DNA from: Enterobacteriaceae bacterium B14
GTDB taxonomy: Bacteria; Pseudomonadota; Gammaproteobacteria; Enterobacterales; Enterobacteriaceae
DNA length: 64,000 nucleotides
Reading direction: 5' to 3'
Assembly: GCA_000307305.1 (NCBI GenBank)
Contig: DF158882.1
Location: 929,495 to 993,494 of the forward strand
The notes beneath the pieces are model-generated. The model searched no databases. It was not told the origin of the DNA and saw only the letters and a program-made list of their open reading frames with translations. The translations under genes and the position numbers were made by a program. Positions 1 through 9,450 of the stretch are shown here, piece after piece (positions within the stretch are counted from its first letter, which is position 1; each line of letters begins with the position of its first letter).

Positions 1-329
1 TCAGAAAATTAGCAAAAGAAAAACAACTTAGCTTATCTTTTTTGAAGTAATTGTTAACTATAGCCATATTTTTTTAATAAAACATAGCGCTAATGAAGAT
101 GGAAAGTAAATAAATATACTGAACTCACCTACGTCAGGATAAAGGAAGGCTTGTTTAAGAAGTTAATACTTAAGAGAGCTAAGAGGTGTACAGAGGCCAT
201 GCTTAAGATATATGCATGGCCTCTGTAAAATTTGCAGGACAAAGCAGACCGTCATTCTGACCTATTGTGTGAATGATTCCGCCGTTAAACGTTCATTCAA
301 GATAACAACCTAATGACAAAGAACGACGT
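1..329. other. Intergenic, left edge of window
   Basis: AT-rich DNA with no convincing reading frame on either strand. The only structure seen is the inverted repeat at 190-226. In E. coli the oppA gene follows ychE on the same strand, so this may be the upstream region of oppA lying just outside the window, but nothing here proves it. Confidence 0.5.
190..226. terminator. Perfect 13-bp inverted repeat, possible ychE terminator
   Basis: ACAGAGGCCATGC at 190-202 pairs perfectly with GCATGGCCTCTGT at 214-226 around an 11-base loop. It lies about 100 bases beyond the ychE stop codon. Neither side carries a strong T-run (AAAATTT on the + side), so it may be a processing or pause hairpin and not a true intrinsic terminator. 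Confidence 0.45.
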
Positions 330-974
330 TTAAAGCAACCCAGGGAAAAGCGCTTTAATCCCCGTCACAATGAATTCAATACCCAGAGCCATAAGCAATA
401 GCCCCATAATTCGGGTAATAACGTTAATTCCCGTTTGCCCTAATAGACGAACAAGCAATGGCGCAGCCCGAAATAGCAGCCAGCAACAAAGAGCAAATAA
501 AGCAACTGCGATAGAGAAGCCTAGTAACTCCCCCCAACTGTTATAGCGCGAGCTCCAAACAATCGTCGAACTGATTGCACCAGGGCCGGCCATCAAAGGT
601 AATGCTAGGGGTACAACACCGATACTCTCTTTAATCGCTGTTTCTGATTTCTCTTGTTTATTTTGCTTATCCTCACCCAATTTTCCGCTAATCATCGACA
701 TGGCAATGGTTACCACTAAGATGCCACCCGCTATACGGAACGAATCAATTGAGATACCGAAGATTTGCAAGATTGAATCCCCAAGAAACAGGGAGATCCA
801 TAAGATAATAGCGACGGAGAGGTTAGCGGTTAGATTGGTTTTATTACGTACAACTTCTGCTTGATAGCTGGTCATACTAATAAACACAGGTAAGATCCCT
901 ACAGGGTTAACCAACGCAAATAACCCAACAAAAAATTTAATGTAACCAGAAAAATCCAGCACTGATTGTCCCAC
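330..974 (-). CDS. ychE: MarC-family inner-membrane protein YchE
   Basis: Multi-spanning membrane protein of the MarC (UPF0056) family. Its transport role is unproven; the family was once tied to multiple antibiotic resistance and that link was later withdrawn. The sequence is largely hydrophobic, with the family's Asn-Pro pair near residues 23-24 (ALVNPVG) and the MAGPGAISS stretch in the second half, and is closely colinear with E. coli YchE. I start at GTG 974 and not at the upstream ATG (1058): GTG has a good ribosome site (GGAGAGG, 5 bases away) and gives 214 residues, the family length, while the longer form adds a basic, non-conserved tail. It is divergent from adhE, as in E. coli. Confidence 0.9.
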   Translation of the reverse strand: MGQSVLDFSGYIKFFVGLFALVNPVGILPVFISMTSYQAEVVRNKTNLTANLSVAIILWISLFLGDSILQIFGISIDSFRIAGGILVVTIAMSMISGKLGEDKQNKQEKSETAIKESIGVVPLALPLMAGPGAISSTIVWSSRYNSWGELLGFSIAVALFALCCWLLFRAAPLLVRLLGQTGINVITRIMGLLLMALGIEFIVTGIKALFPGLL

Positions 975-1441
975 AAATACCTCTCCATAATCGTACCAGT
1001 CGCCTGTTATAAGTCGCTTTATCAGACATCGGCGTTTGTTGGCGCTAATGTAATTCAATCAATATAAATAATCCATCTGCTTCTTTAGCTCTCGCTGTCA
1101 ATCTGTTAGATGAACTCATTCCTAATAAATAATTACGTCATTAATACATATCGTCCTTAATCGTTTTTGGTCACACAAATGATAACGGCTCTCAAAAACA
1201 GCATGCTGAATGGTGTCAGCTTGCTATTTTTGTGATGAGGCTCACATAAGTCATCCTCATTTGTCGGTAAGCTGGCCCCAACTTAAATAGAGAGATCGCT
1301 TACCCCTATTAGCACGATTGATATGTGGTAACGCAGCGAGACTTTTTTCGTAATTGAGTCACCAAAGCACGAGCAGTTTCCCCTATCTATACTTGGTTGG
1401 TTGATTTACTAAAAAAGTTTAACATTTATCAGGAGAGCATC
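975..1441. promoter_or_regulatory. ychE/adhE divergent regulatory region
   Basis: A 467-base gap between divergent genes. It holds the consensus CRP site at 1231-1246 and should carry the adhE promoters and long leader typical of enteric adhE. I did not recognise a Cra or Fis site with confidence. A 15-codon upstream extension of the adhE frame begins at 1397 but lacks a ribosome site. Confidence 0.6.
1231..1246 (+). promoter_or_regulatory. Consensus CRP (cAMP receptor protein) site upstream of adhE
   Basis: TGTGATGAGGCTCACA is a perfect TGTGA-N6-TCACA palindrome centred about 204 bases upstream of the adhE start codon. The match is seen directly; CRP binding and its effect on adhE are inferred. 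Confidence 0.75.
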
Positions 1442-4105
1442 ATGGCTGTAACAAATGTCGCTGAACTCAACGAACTCGTTGCTCGAGTCAAAAGGGCCCA
1501 GCGTGAATTCGCCAACTACACTCAAGAACAAGTTGATAAAATATTCCGCGCTGCTGCTCTAGCTGCTGCAGATGCTCGTATCCCACTGGCTAAATTAGCC
1601 GTTGAAGAGTCAGGTATGGGGATCGTGGAAGATAAAGTGATTAAAAACCACTTTGCTTCCGAGTATATCTACAACGCATATAAAGATGAAAAGACCTGTG
1701 GCATCCTGTCAGAAGATGAAACGTTCGGTACCATCACTATTGCAGAACCTACGGGTATCATCTGCGGTATCGTACCGACAACTAACCCAACATCTACTGC
1801 TATCTTTAAAGCGCTAATCAGCCTAAAAACCCGTAACGGTATTATTTTCTCTCCGCACCCTCGTGCAAAAAATGCGACCAATAAAGCGGCAGATATTGTT
1901 CTACAGGCTGCCATTGCTGCAGGCGCACCTAAAGATATTATCGGCTGGATTGATGAGCCTTCTGTTGAACTCTCCAACCAATTAATGCACCACCCAGACC
2001 TGAACTTAATTCTAGCAACGGGTGGCCCAGGCATGGTTAAAGCGGCTTACAGTTCAGGCAAGCCTGCTATCGGCGTAGGTGCTGGTAATACCCCTGTCGT
2101 TATCGATGATACGGCAGACATCAAGCGTGCAGTTGCTTCTATCCTCATGTCTAAAACTTTCGATAACGGGGTTATCTGCGCCTCTGAGCAATCCGTCATC
2201 GTCGTTGATGAAGTCTATGATGCCGTTCGTGAACGTTTCTCTACCCATGGTGGTTACTTACTGAAAGGCAAAGAACTGAAAGCCGTTCAGGATATCATCC
2301 TTAAAAATGGTGGCTTGAACGCCGCTATTGTTGGCCAACCTGCAACTAAAATTGCCGAGATGGCAGGCATCAAAGTACCTAACGGTACAAAAGTGCTGAT
2401 TGGTGAAGTGAGCGTAACCGACGAATCTGAGCCATTTGCTCATGAAAAACTGTCCCCTACTCTCGCAATGTACCGTGCCAAGAATTTTGAAGATGCGGTA
2501 GATAAAGCAGAGAAGCTAGTTACCATGGGAGGCATCGGCCATACTTCATGTCTGTACACCGACCAAGATAACCAAACTGCGCGCGTTAACTACTTTGGCG
2601 ACAAAATGAAAACGGCACGGATTCTGATTAACACCCCTGCATCGCAAGGTGGTATTGGCGATCTGTACAACTTTAAACTCGCGCCTTCACTTACCTTAGG
2701 CTGTGGCTCATGGGGTGGTAACTCTATTTCAGAAAACGTAGGTCCAAAACACCTGATCAACAAGAAGACCGTTGCGAAGCGAGCAGAAAATATGTTGTGG
2801 CATAAACTCCCTAAATCTATTTACTTCCGCCGTGGTTCTCTGCCAATTGCATTAGAAGAAGTGGCAACTGATGGTGCTAAACGTGCCTTTATCGTTACTG
2901 ACCGTTTCTTATTCAATAATGGTTATGCAGACCAAATCACCCGTGTTCTGAAAACTCACGGTATCGAAACAGAAGTATTCTTCGAAGTCGAAGCTGACCC
3001 AACACTGAGTATTGTTCGCAAGGGCGCAGAACAAATGCACTCTTTCAAACCAGATGTCATTATCGCTCTGGGTGGTGGTTCTCCAATGGATGCGGCGAAA
3101 ATTATGTGGGTAATGTATGAGCACCCAGAAACGCATTTTGAAGAGTTAGCGCTACGCTTTATGGATATTCGTAAACGTATTCATAAGTTCCCGAAAATGG
3201 GCGTGAAAGCGAAAATGATCGCAGTAACGACCACGTCAGGAACTGGTTCAGAAGTCACACCATTTGCAGTTGTAACAGATGATGCAACGGGTCAGAAATA
3301 CCCATTGGCTGACTACGCATTAACACCAGATATGGCGATTGTAGATGCTAATTTAGTGATGAATATGCCGAAGTCACTGTGCGCATTTGGTGGCCTTGAT
3401 GCTGTTACTCATGCTCTGGAAGCCTATGTCTCTGTATTAGCGAATGAATACTCTGATGGCCAAGCTCTGCAAGCGCTTAAACTGCTGAAAGAGTATCTGC
3501 CAGCCAGTTACAAAGACGGCGCTAAAAACCCAGTGGCTCGTGAGCGCGTACACAATGCAGCAACCATTGCAGGTATTGCTTTCGCTAACGCCTTCTTGGG
3601 TGTGTGCCACTCAATGGCCCATAAACTGGGATCCGAGTTTCACATTCCACATGGTTTAGCAAATGCGCTATTGATCTCAAATGTTATCCGCTACAACGCT
3701 AACGATAACCCAACTAAACAGACTGCATTCAGCCAATATGACCGCCCTCAAGCACGCCGTCGTTATGCTGAAATCGCCGACCATCTTGGTTTGGGTGCAC
3801 CAGGAGATCGTACTGCACAGAAGATTACAAAACTGCTAGCTTGGTTAGATAGCATTAAGGCTGAATTAGGTATTCCTACTTCTATCCGCGAAGCCGGTGT
3901 TCAGGAAGCTGACTTCCTTGCTAAAGTCGATAAACTTTCTGAGGATGCTTTCGATGATCAATGTACAGGTGCTAACCCACGCTACCCGTTAATCGCTGAA
4001 TTGAAGCAAATTCTTCTGGATACCTACTACGGCCGCGAATATAACGAAGACGATGCGCAGGTTTCTGAAGATAAAGCTGCTGATAAAGCGAAAAAATCGA
4101 AGTAA
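1442..4105 (+). CDS. adhE: Bifunctional aldehyde/alcohol dehydrogenase AdhE
   Basis: Converts acetyl-CoA to acetaldehyde and then ethanol with two NADH, regenerating NAD+ in anaerobic fermentation; the family forms helical filaments (spirosomes). The 887-residue protein has an N-terminal CoA-dependent aldehyde dehydrogenase domain (about 1-440, catalytic Cys near 246 in GVICASEQ), a linker, and a C-terminal iron-dependent alcohol dehydrogenase domain (GGGSPMDAAK nucleotide motif; metal-ligand region DAVTHALEAYVS and the later CHSMAHKLG / HIPHGLAN histidines). It is colinear with the 891-residue E. coli protein except for the Lys/Ala-rich tail. Start ATG 1442 has an AGGAGA ribosome site; the in-frame start at 1397 has none. 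A CRP site lies upstream and a terminator at 4170. Confidence 0.98.
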   Translation: MAVTNVAELNELVARVKRAQREFANYTQEQVDKIFRAAALAAADARIPLAKLAVEESGMGIVEDKVIKNHFASEYIYNAYKDEKTCGILSEDETFGTITIAEPTGIICGIVPTTNPTSTAIFKALISLKTRNGIIFSPHPRAKNATNKAADIVLQAAIAAGAPKDIIGWIDEPSVELSNQLMHHPDLNLILATGGPGMVKAAYSSGKPAIGVGAGNTPVVIDDTADIKRAVASILMSKTFDNGVICASEQSVIVVDEVYDAVRERFSTHGGYLLKGKELKAVQDIILKNGGLNAAIVGQPATKIAEMAGIKVPNGTKVLIGEVSVTDESEPFAHEKLSPTLAMYRAKNFEDAVDKAEKLVTMGGIGHTSCLYTDQDNQTARVNYFGDKMKTARILINTPASQGGIGDLYNFKLAPSLTLGCGSWGGNSISENVGPKHLINKKTVAKRAENMLWHKLPKSIYFRRGSLPIALEEVATDGAKRAFIVTDRFLFNNGYADQITRVLKTHGIETEVFFEVEADPTLSIVRKGAEQMHSFKPDVIIALGGGSPMDAAKIMWVMYEHPETHFEELALRFMDIRKRIHKFPKMGVKAKMIAVTTTSGTGSEVTPFAVVTDDATGQKYPLADYALTPDMAIVDANLVMNMPKSLCAFGGLDAVTHALEAYVSVLANEYSDGQALQALKLLKEYLPASYKDGAKNPVARERVHNAATIAGIAFANAFLGVCHSMAHKLGSEFHIPHGLANALLISNVIRYNANDNPTKQTAFSQYDRPQARRRYAEIADHLGLGAPGDRTAQKITKLLAWLDSIKAELGIPTSIREAGVQEADFLAKVDKLSEDAFDDQCTGANPRYPLIAELKQILLDTYYGREYNEDDAQVSEDKAADKAKKSK

Positions 4106-4169
4106 GAACGTCCCCTTCTCCACTGCGATGGATGCATGGAGAGGAGAAGAATGGTAGGTAAGCGTTATT

Positions 4170-4207
4170 AAAATGCGGGTCAGTTACCCAACTGAACCGC
4201 ATTTTTT
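4170..4207 (+). terminator. Intrinsic terminator of adhE
   Basis: AAAATGCGG(G)TCAGTT pairs with AACTGA(A)CCGCATTTT around ACCC and is followed by a run of T. It lies 65 bases after the adhE stop codon. Confidence 0.85.
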
Positions 4208-4913
4208 ATGTGATGGGATAACCTTTTACCATACTCAAATCTGTCTAAGCTCGAAGATATCACACGATGAAACTTATTCGCATTATGAAAAGTCATTGAG
4301 AAATAAGTTGTTTTATTAATTTATTTCTCAATAAATGATATGCCAGATAAAAGAAGAACATATTAAAAATCTCCCTTTTTATATGATAAACAGAAGTTTT
4401 TTATGTAAATAAACCTCTCTATTTTCTATCTAACATATTGAAAAAACATCTTTTAATAAAATTTTACGCTGTATTGAAAACATCTTAGAACAATATGAAT
4501 ACCCTCTATTCTTATCTATAAGATGACGTTTTCACCATATTGAACCAAATTTGCCGTTCTTTTCATTTGAAACATAATATACCTAAGCGCTATACCCCAT
4601 ATAAAATATGGCTATCTGTACATTTCTCATTATTGTTTTGTTACCTAATTAGACATATTGATAAAGTCACTTCTCTTATTATCATAATTGAACATTCCGT
4701 CTTCTTTATTTATCTCATAAATATCGCCTCCATTTTCACTGCTGATTTTTGTGTTTCCTCATAAAATCATTACTCTGCTATTATAAGTTCACTTAAATAT
4801 TCATTTAAAATGGCATTCTTTACTCTTAAAAGAGATTTGGCTATTGCAGAAAACAAATTAGCACTCTATTATTACCTTAATTAACACCACTAATATAACT
4901 TGAGATTAGGCAA
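4208..4913. promoter_or_regulatory. Long AT-rich region upstream of hns
   Basis: About 700 bases of very AT-rich sequence with no believable gene; a 74-codon TTG-initiated frame at 4540-4764 has no ribosome site and resembles no known protein. In E. coli the divergent tdk gene would be here; it is absent. AT-rich, likely curved DNA is the preferred target of H-NS, which represses its own gene in E. coli, so autoregulation from this region is a reasonable inference. Confidence 0.5.
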
Positions 4914-5324
4914 ATGAGTGAAGCTTTAAAGATTCTGAATAACATCCGTACACTGCGTGCTCAAGCTAGAGAATGCAGTTTGGATATGTTAGAAGAAATG
5001 TTAGAAAAGTTAGAAATGGTTGTCGTAGAGCGTCGTGAAGAAGAGAACCAAGCTCAAGCCGAAATCGAAGAGCGTACTCGTAAACTTCAACAATACCGTG
5101 AAATGCTTATTGCTGACGGTATCGACCCTAATGAGTTAATGCAAACACTAGCCTCTGCTAAAACAGCAAGTAATAAGGCTAAGCGTGCAGCTCGTCCTGC
5201 CAAATATGAATATAAAGATGAGAATGGTGAGATGAGAACTTGGACAGGCCAAGGCCGTACTCCAGCAGTCATCAAAAAGGCAATTGAAGAACAAGGTAAA
5301 TCTTTAGACGATTTCCTACTTTAA
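4914..5324 (+). CDS. hns: Nucleoid-associated silencer H-NS
   Basis: Binds and bridges AT-rich DNA, silencing horizontally acquired and stress genes. The 136-residue protein has the N-terminal oligomerisation region ([20 protein letters not shown], then a coiled coil to about residue 65), a linker rich in Lys/Ala, and the C-terminal DNA-binding domain with the minor-groove loop TWTGQGRTP near residues 108-116. It is about 80% identical by eye to E. coli H-NS (137 residues). It is preceded by a 700-base AT-rich region and followed by its own terminator, so it is monocistronic. The neighbour galU is convergent, as in E. coli. Confidence 0.97.
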   Translation: MSEALKILNNIRTLRAQARECSLDMLEEMLEKLEMVVVERREEENQAQAEIEERTRKLQQYREMLIADGIDPNELMQTLASAKTASNKAKRAARPAKYEYKDENGEMRTWTGQGRTPAVIKKAIEEQGKSLDDFLL

Positions 5325-5346
5325 TTACTTTTCATAGACATACATT

Positions 5347-5379
5347 AAATGCCCCTTATCTTATAAAGGGGCATTTTTT
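5347..5379 (+). terminator. Intrinsic terminator of hns
   Basis: AAATGCCCCTT and AAGGGGCATTT form an 11-bp stem around an 8-base loop, followed by T residues; it starts 22 bases after the hns stop codon. Confidence 0.9.
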
Positions 5380-5712
5380 ATTATCATTCCTACATATCTT
5401 CAATGCCATAGCCCTACCTGTTGCTAAATAAATCTGTATTTTCCATATAAGACTTTCCTTATATCACTTACCCCTTAATCTCATAAGGCTTCTGTTTATT
5501 ACATACTCCTTATATAAACTGAATACCTACTAAATAAACATGGATGATAACTCTATACTCTAAAGAAGTAGATCATGGAGGCTTAATGGTAGACGTTAAA
5601 GCTGGGGGACATTCTTTGAGCCTTTAGCACCATCTAAAATGGATAGTGCCAAGGTATATATCGAATAGACTTATTTTTAATCTTTTTTTAGAAAAACACG
5701 AATGTAATACGT
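5380..5712. other. hns/galU convergent intergenic region
   Basis: Holds a possible sigma-S-like -10 box (CTATACT, 5553-5559), a 13-codon frame with an excellent ribosome site (see the entry at 5586) and a 9-bp hairpin with G-U pairs at about 5632-5660. The hairpin could also serve as a galU terminator on the - strand, but it lacks a T-run there. Confidence 0.4.
5586..5627 (+). CDS. Possible 13-residue small ORF
   Basis: ATG 5586 follows GGAGG (5577-5581) at 4 bases and reads 13 codons to a TAG, giving MVDVKAGGHSLSL. A CTATACT box sits 27 bases upstream and a hairpin starts just after the stop. The strong ribosome site is the only real support; no homologue is known to me. It could be a tiny protein, part of a small RNA, or chance. 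Confidence 0.25.
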   Translation: MVDVKAGGHSLSL

Positions 5713-6633
5713 TTATTTTTTAGTGTTACAGATATATTGCTGTAGCCATTGATTGAACTCATTACCTAATGTTGGGTGCCTTAAACCATATTCAACGAAA
5801 GCCTGCATATATCCCATCTTGTTACCGCAGTCATGACTACGTCCTTTGATATGATAAGCATCAACAGGTTTACCCTGTTTGATTAGCATAGCGATGGCAT
5901 CCGTAAGCTGAATTTCCTCTCCTGCCCCTGGTTTTGTCTGCGCTAACAACGGCCAAATATCCGCAGACAACACATAGCGTCCAACAATAGATAAATCTGA
6001 AGGGGCTTCATCGCGTTTTGGTTTTTCAACAACGCCCTGCATCAAAACACTGTCACCTGGCGATAATGTTTGTCCACCACAATCGACTACGCCATAGCTA
6101 GAGACGTTTTCATGAGGTACTGGCTCAACCATAATCTGGCTATGGCCACTCTCACTGAAGCGCTGCAACATTTCACTTAGGTTATCGCGTTTAAGGTCTG
6201 ATGTATGTTCATCGAGGATAACGTCAGGCAGCACGATGGCCACAGGCTCATCGCCAATCAAGGGATAGGCACACATAATGGCGTGGCCTAAACCTTTCGC
6301 CAGCCCCTGACGAACATGCATGATAGTGACATGTTTAGGGCAAATTGCCTGAACCTCTTCTAATAACTGACGTTTCACTCGTTTTTCAAGAATTGCTTCA
6401 AGTTCGAAACTGGTATCAAAGTGGTTTTCAATAGAGTTTTTTGAAGAGTGAGTAACCAGCGCTATTTCAGTAATTCCCGCGCTGATACATTCATTAACAA
6501 CAAACTGAATTAGCGGTTTATCAACCAGAGGTAACATTTCCTTAGGTATCGCTTTTGTTGCCGGTAGCATCCTTGTCCCCAGCCCTGCAACAGGAATAAC
6601 CGCTTTCCGAACTTGGGCATATTTAGCAGACAT
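5713..6633 (-). CDS. galU: UTP-glucose-1-phosphate uridylyltransferase GalU
   Basis: Makes UDP-glucose from UTP and glucose-1-phosphate, supplying lipopolysaccharide core, capsule, trehalose and osmoregulated glucans. The 306-residue protein carries the nucleotidyltransferase signature [19 protein letters not shown] near residues 17-35, with the conserved Lys of the KEMLP part, the [11 protein letters not shown] block in the middle and [12 protein letters not shown] (UDP-glucose site) near the end, and is colinear with E. coli GalU. It is transcribed towards hns and lies 184 bases beyond rssB on the same strand, the E. coli arrangement rssA-rssB-galU. Confidence 0.97.
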   Translation of the reverse strand: MSAKYAQVRKAVIPVAGLGTRMLPATKAIPKEMLPLVDKPLIQFVVNECISAGITEIALVTHSSKNSIENHFDTSFELEAILEKRVKRQLLEEVQAICPKHVTIMHVRQGLAKGLGHAIMCAYPLIGDEPVAIVLPDVILDEHTSDLKRDNLSEMLQRFSESGHSQIMVEPVPHENVSSYGVVDCGGQTLSPGDSVLMQGVVEKPKRDEAPSDLSIVGRYVLSADIWPLLAQTKPGAGEEIQLTDAIAMLIKQGKPVDAYHIKGRSHDCGNKMGYMQAFVEYGLRHPTLGNEFNQWLQQYICNTKK

Positions 6634-6817
6634 ATAAATTCTCTCTCTTCAAATTACTTTTAATGCAGTGTTTACTGCTGATATTGAGATAGCCCGTATA
6701 GTATATCAGTTTGATGGGTGCTTGAGAGGCCGAAATCCTATAACCAGTCACATGAAATGCCCTATCATCCAATTTCATTGATCCTTATCATTAGATGATG
6801 AATATATTGCGTGTTAA

Positions 6818-7855
6818 TTAGTCAATCGCGACTAAATGATGTGTTTCTGGTGATAACATTAGCCTCAACTTTCCCCCATTTCCCCAAACTTGGCATTGAA
6901 AACTCGCACAGCCTTGGCTAATTTGGTTTACATGAAGTGAATCTAGTGTACCTAGTGGCACACCATTATTTAGCCGAATCTGCTGTTTCTCTGTGATCAA
7001 ATTGGCATGTAATCCTGCAGAAACGAGTAACAGATGTTTTTGCTGAGTTTGATAATAGCCTGCCAATATTGGGAACTGCCCTTCTAAATTCGCTTGCCGA
7101 AATAGCTGATTAACCTTTCTCAAAATTGTCGGCATCTGGGGTAAACGGTGCTCTTGTCCCGCTAAATGTTCCTGTAAAATACTGTTAAACAGCGCACGCA
7201 ATAGGAGTGCAGCAAGGACTCCATTATTCCCCGCCCGAGTAACATCTAAACAATAAAAACCAAGTTCACGTTCAGATAATGCTGCAATATCAAATACTAA
7301 TCCAATTTCCTCCACGCTCGTTAACTGTCGATAGTTAATACGATAGTGGGCCAAGTTTTGGTTAATAGGAGGCTGTAATTGCTTTAACAACATGACCGCT
7401 TGTTCAGGGCTATGGCAAAGTGACTGCCAGTCCTGAAGAAACTCGACCTCTTCTATGGCTTGAGACGTAAACATCTGAGGATAGAGGCAGGTTAATATGC
7501 TATCTCTTAAGCGTGTTAAATCATCAATTGGCTTTAGTAATACATCTTGCACACCTAAACGCATCACTTTAGCCACATCGGTAATATCTTCCGTTGCCGA
7601 GATGACTAAAGTCGGGATCTGATATCCCTCTGATTGCAGTTGTTCCATTAATGCAATGCCGTTCATTTCAGGCATAAATAAATCACATAACATGACATCA
7701 GGCCGCCGTTGGTGAATAAGCGATAATGCAATCGCACCGTTCGTCGCCTCACCTACTGTTGCCCCTAGCGTCTGTAAATAACCTGATAAAATACAACGAA
7801 AAACCGCATCATCTTCGACGACCAAAATATACTTACCGTCCAACGGTTGTCCCAT
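6818..7855 (-). CDS. rssB: Sigma-S adaptor / response regulator RssB
   Basis: Binds sigma-S (RpoS) and hands it to the ClpXP protease, keeping the general stress response off during growth. The N-terminal receiver domain (about 1-125) has the acidic pair in VVEDD and the phospho-acceptor Asp58 in MLCDLFMP, with the conserved Lys in LLKPI. The C-terminal half is a degenerate PP2C-type phosphatase domain with CLDVTRAGNNGVLAALL matching E. coli. I prefer ATG 7855 (MGQPLDGK, matching E. coli MTQPLVGK, with GGGGAGA upstream) over the ATG five codons earlier. Length is 345 against 337 in E. coli. It is cotranscribed behind rssA. In this window the same stress circuit also has rprA. Confidence 0.95.
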   Translation of the reverse strand: MGQPLDGKYILVVEDDAVFRCILSGYLQTLGATVGEATNGAIALSLIHQRRPDVMLCDLFMPEMNGIALMEQLQSEGYQIPTLVISATEDITDVAKVMRLGVQDVLLKPIDDLTRLRDSILTCLYPQMFTSQAIEEVEFLQDWQSLCHSPEQAVMLLKQLQPPINQNLAHYRINYRQLTSVEEIGLVFDIAALSERELGFYCLDVTRAGNNGVLAALLLRALFNSILQEHLAGQEHRLPQMPTILRKVNQLFRQANLEGQFPILAGYYQTQQKHLLLVSAGLHANLITEKQQIRLNNGVPLGTLDSLHVNQISQGCASFQCQVWGNGGKLRLMLSPETHHLVAID

Positions 7856-7939
7856 ATTTGGTCTCCCCATATATCCTCATTATTACGTTAGTCTGGTCCA
7901 TGGCGTTAAGTTATGCTCACAAAAGTGCGTTATTTATTT

Positions 7940-8839
7940 TTATTGAAGAAACTGCTGCAATGTTCCCTTTACCCTTTCTACAGCCAGCCGTCCAGCCACA
8001 ATGGCTTCTTTCGCTCTATGAAAATCAAGTATAGAGATATGAGGACAACAAGGTTGGATAATAATATCCGCAGGGTTATTTATTAACATATTGTTTTTTA
8101 AGCCTCGCTCTAAAACCTCAATAGAGGTCACCATAACCTCTAAGGTCGAAGGTGGGGCGGCGGCGCGTCTTGCCACTAGACGAGCAATATGCTGTTGAAT
8201 ATCAGTCCGTAATGCCTTGGATTGGAGAGATTCGGACTCTATCGGAGAACCATCCTGGTGTGTAATCAGGTCTGTTCCAAAAAAATTTACGTCATGCTGC
8301 AAATCAACAGCAATAACTCTGTCTGCCCCCATCGAACGGGCGAGAGAAACAGGGAGAGGATTTACAACTGCCCCATCGACTAGCCACCTATCCCCAACTT
8401 CAACCGGAGAAAAGAGCCCAGGAATACTGCAAGAGGCGCGAATGGCCTGCCGGATATTACCCTCAGCCAACCACACTTCTTCTCCGTCGCTTAAGTTCGT
8501 CGCTACGGCGGAAAATTTTGTATGGCACTCTTCAATATTCTCTATTTTCAGAATCTCAGATACTTTATTGAAAATACGATTACCTTTTAAAAAACCACCT
8601 CGATGCCAAGAGAGATCCAGCATTTTCAACACATCCCAATACCCAAAAGAGCGGACCCACTCCTCAAACTCAGGCAACTTATTACACGCATACGCTGCCC
8701 CAACCAATGAACCGGCAGAACATCCAGCAACAATATCTATTTTTATACCTAACTCTTCTAATGCATTGATAACACCAATATGTGCCCAGCCTCTAGCAGC
8801 ACCCGAGCCTAACGCCAGCCCTATTTTTTTGTGTTCCAT
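7940..8839 (-). CDS. rssA: Patatin-like phospholipase family protein RssA
   Basis: Member of the bacterial patatin family; no defined substrate is known for RssA. The sequence shows the oxyanion motif GSGAARG (11-17), the nucleophile elbow GCSAG with Ser41, and the catalytic Asp in DGA (155-157), so a Ser-Asp acyl hydrolase dyad is intact. Start ATG 8839 gives MEHKKIGLALGSG and has GGAG 7 bases upstream; the in-frame ATG 24 bases earlier lacks a ribosome site. The C-terminal third is less like E. coli. The gene precedes rssB by about 85 bases on the same strand, and ychJ is divergent. Confidence 0.94.
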   Translation of the reverse strand: MEHKKIGLALGSGAARGWAHIGVINALEELGIKIDIVAGCSAGSLVGAAYACNKLPEFEEWVRSFGYWDVLKMLDLSWHRGGFLKGNRIFNKVSEILKIENIEECHTKFSAVATNLSDGEEVWLAEGNIRQAIRASCSIPGLFSPVEVGDRWLVDGAVVNPLPVSLARSMGADRVIAVDLQHDVNFFGTDLITHQDGSPIESESLQSKALRTDIQQHIARLVARRAAAPPSTLEVMVTSIEVLERGLKNNMLINNPADIIIQPCCPHISILDFHRAKEAIVAGRLAVERVKGTLQQFLQ

Positions 8840-8926
8840 TCCTATACTCCGTAGAGAGTCCATTGACTTCTTCTGATACTTAATTATGTTACTGTTTGAA
8901 AATTCGTATGGATATTTGGAGCTATT

Positions 8927-9391
8927 TTGTCTGAACTTTGTTCTTGCTGTAGTGGTTTAAATGCATCTGAGTGCTGTTTGCCCTATCTCAACGGTGAGCA
9001 ATTAGCACCAACACCACTCGCGTTGATGCGTTCACGCTATTCAGCCTATGTACATCATGATGTCGATTATCTCATCGCGACTTGGGCTACAGAGTGCCGA
9101 GCTGAAGAGTGGCGACAAAATATTATAGAGAGTTTTAAAAATACGGAGTGGTGCGGATTACATATTGTGACAACAGCCGAAGGAAAAAATGCCGACGAAG
9201 GCTTTGTTGAATTTATTGCACGCTTTATCGAAACCGAGCAGACACAAGAAACTATCATGCATGAACGTTCACGATTCTTACGTCAGGATGGCAGATGGTT
9301 TTATAAAGAGGGCATAACACCTCAAGTTGGCCGCAACGATCCCTGTCCATGTGGCTCAGGGAAGAAATATAAGAAATGTTGTAGCCAATAA
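8927..9391 (+). CDS. ychJ: SEC-C metal-binding protein YchJ
   Basis: Small protein of the UPF0225/YchJ family with no assigned function. It has an N-terminal Cys cluster ([14 protein letters not shown]), a central NTF2-like fold region, and a C-terminal SEC-C zinc-binding tail, [18 protein letters not shown], of the kind found at the end of SecA. The start is TTG 8927, supported by GGAG five bases upstream and by the MSELC match to E. coli MSQLC; there is no nearby ATG. It is 154 residues long (E. coli 152) and is followed after 59 bases by purU, as in E. coli. Confidence 0.93.
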   Translation: MSELCSCCSGLNASECCLPYLNGEQLAPTPLALMRSRYSAYVHHDVDYLIATWATECRAEEWRQNIIESFKNTEWCGLHIVTTAEGKNADEGFVEFIARFIETEQTQETIMHERSRFLRQDGRWFYKEGITPQVGRNDPCPCGSGKKYKKCCSQ

Positions 9392-9450
9392 CGATAAAAA
9401 ATTTAGTAGGTTGCTCATCGCATAACAACAGTACAGGAAGCTCTACAATC

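Noticed and set aside
4540-4764. 74-codon frame upstream of hns
   Set aside because: TTG start without ribosome site in very AT-rich DNA; Ile/Phe/Leu-rich product expected from base composition.
4170-5379. Similar ATGCGG/ATGCCC hairpins at 4170 and 5347 as a dispersed repeat
   Set aside because: Both are ordinary terminators with different stems, each just after a gene.
8217-8876. 219-codon frame on the + strand opposite rssA
   Set aside because: Lies wholly antisense to a clearly conserved gene, has Pro/Ser/Arg-rich composition typical of reverse-frame reading, and no homologue or ribosome site.
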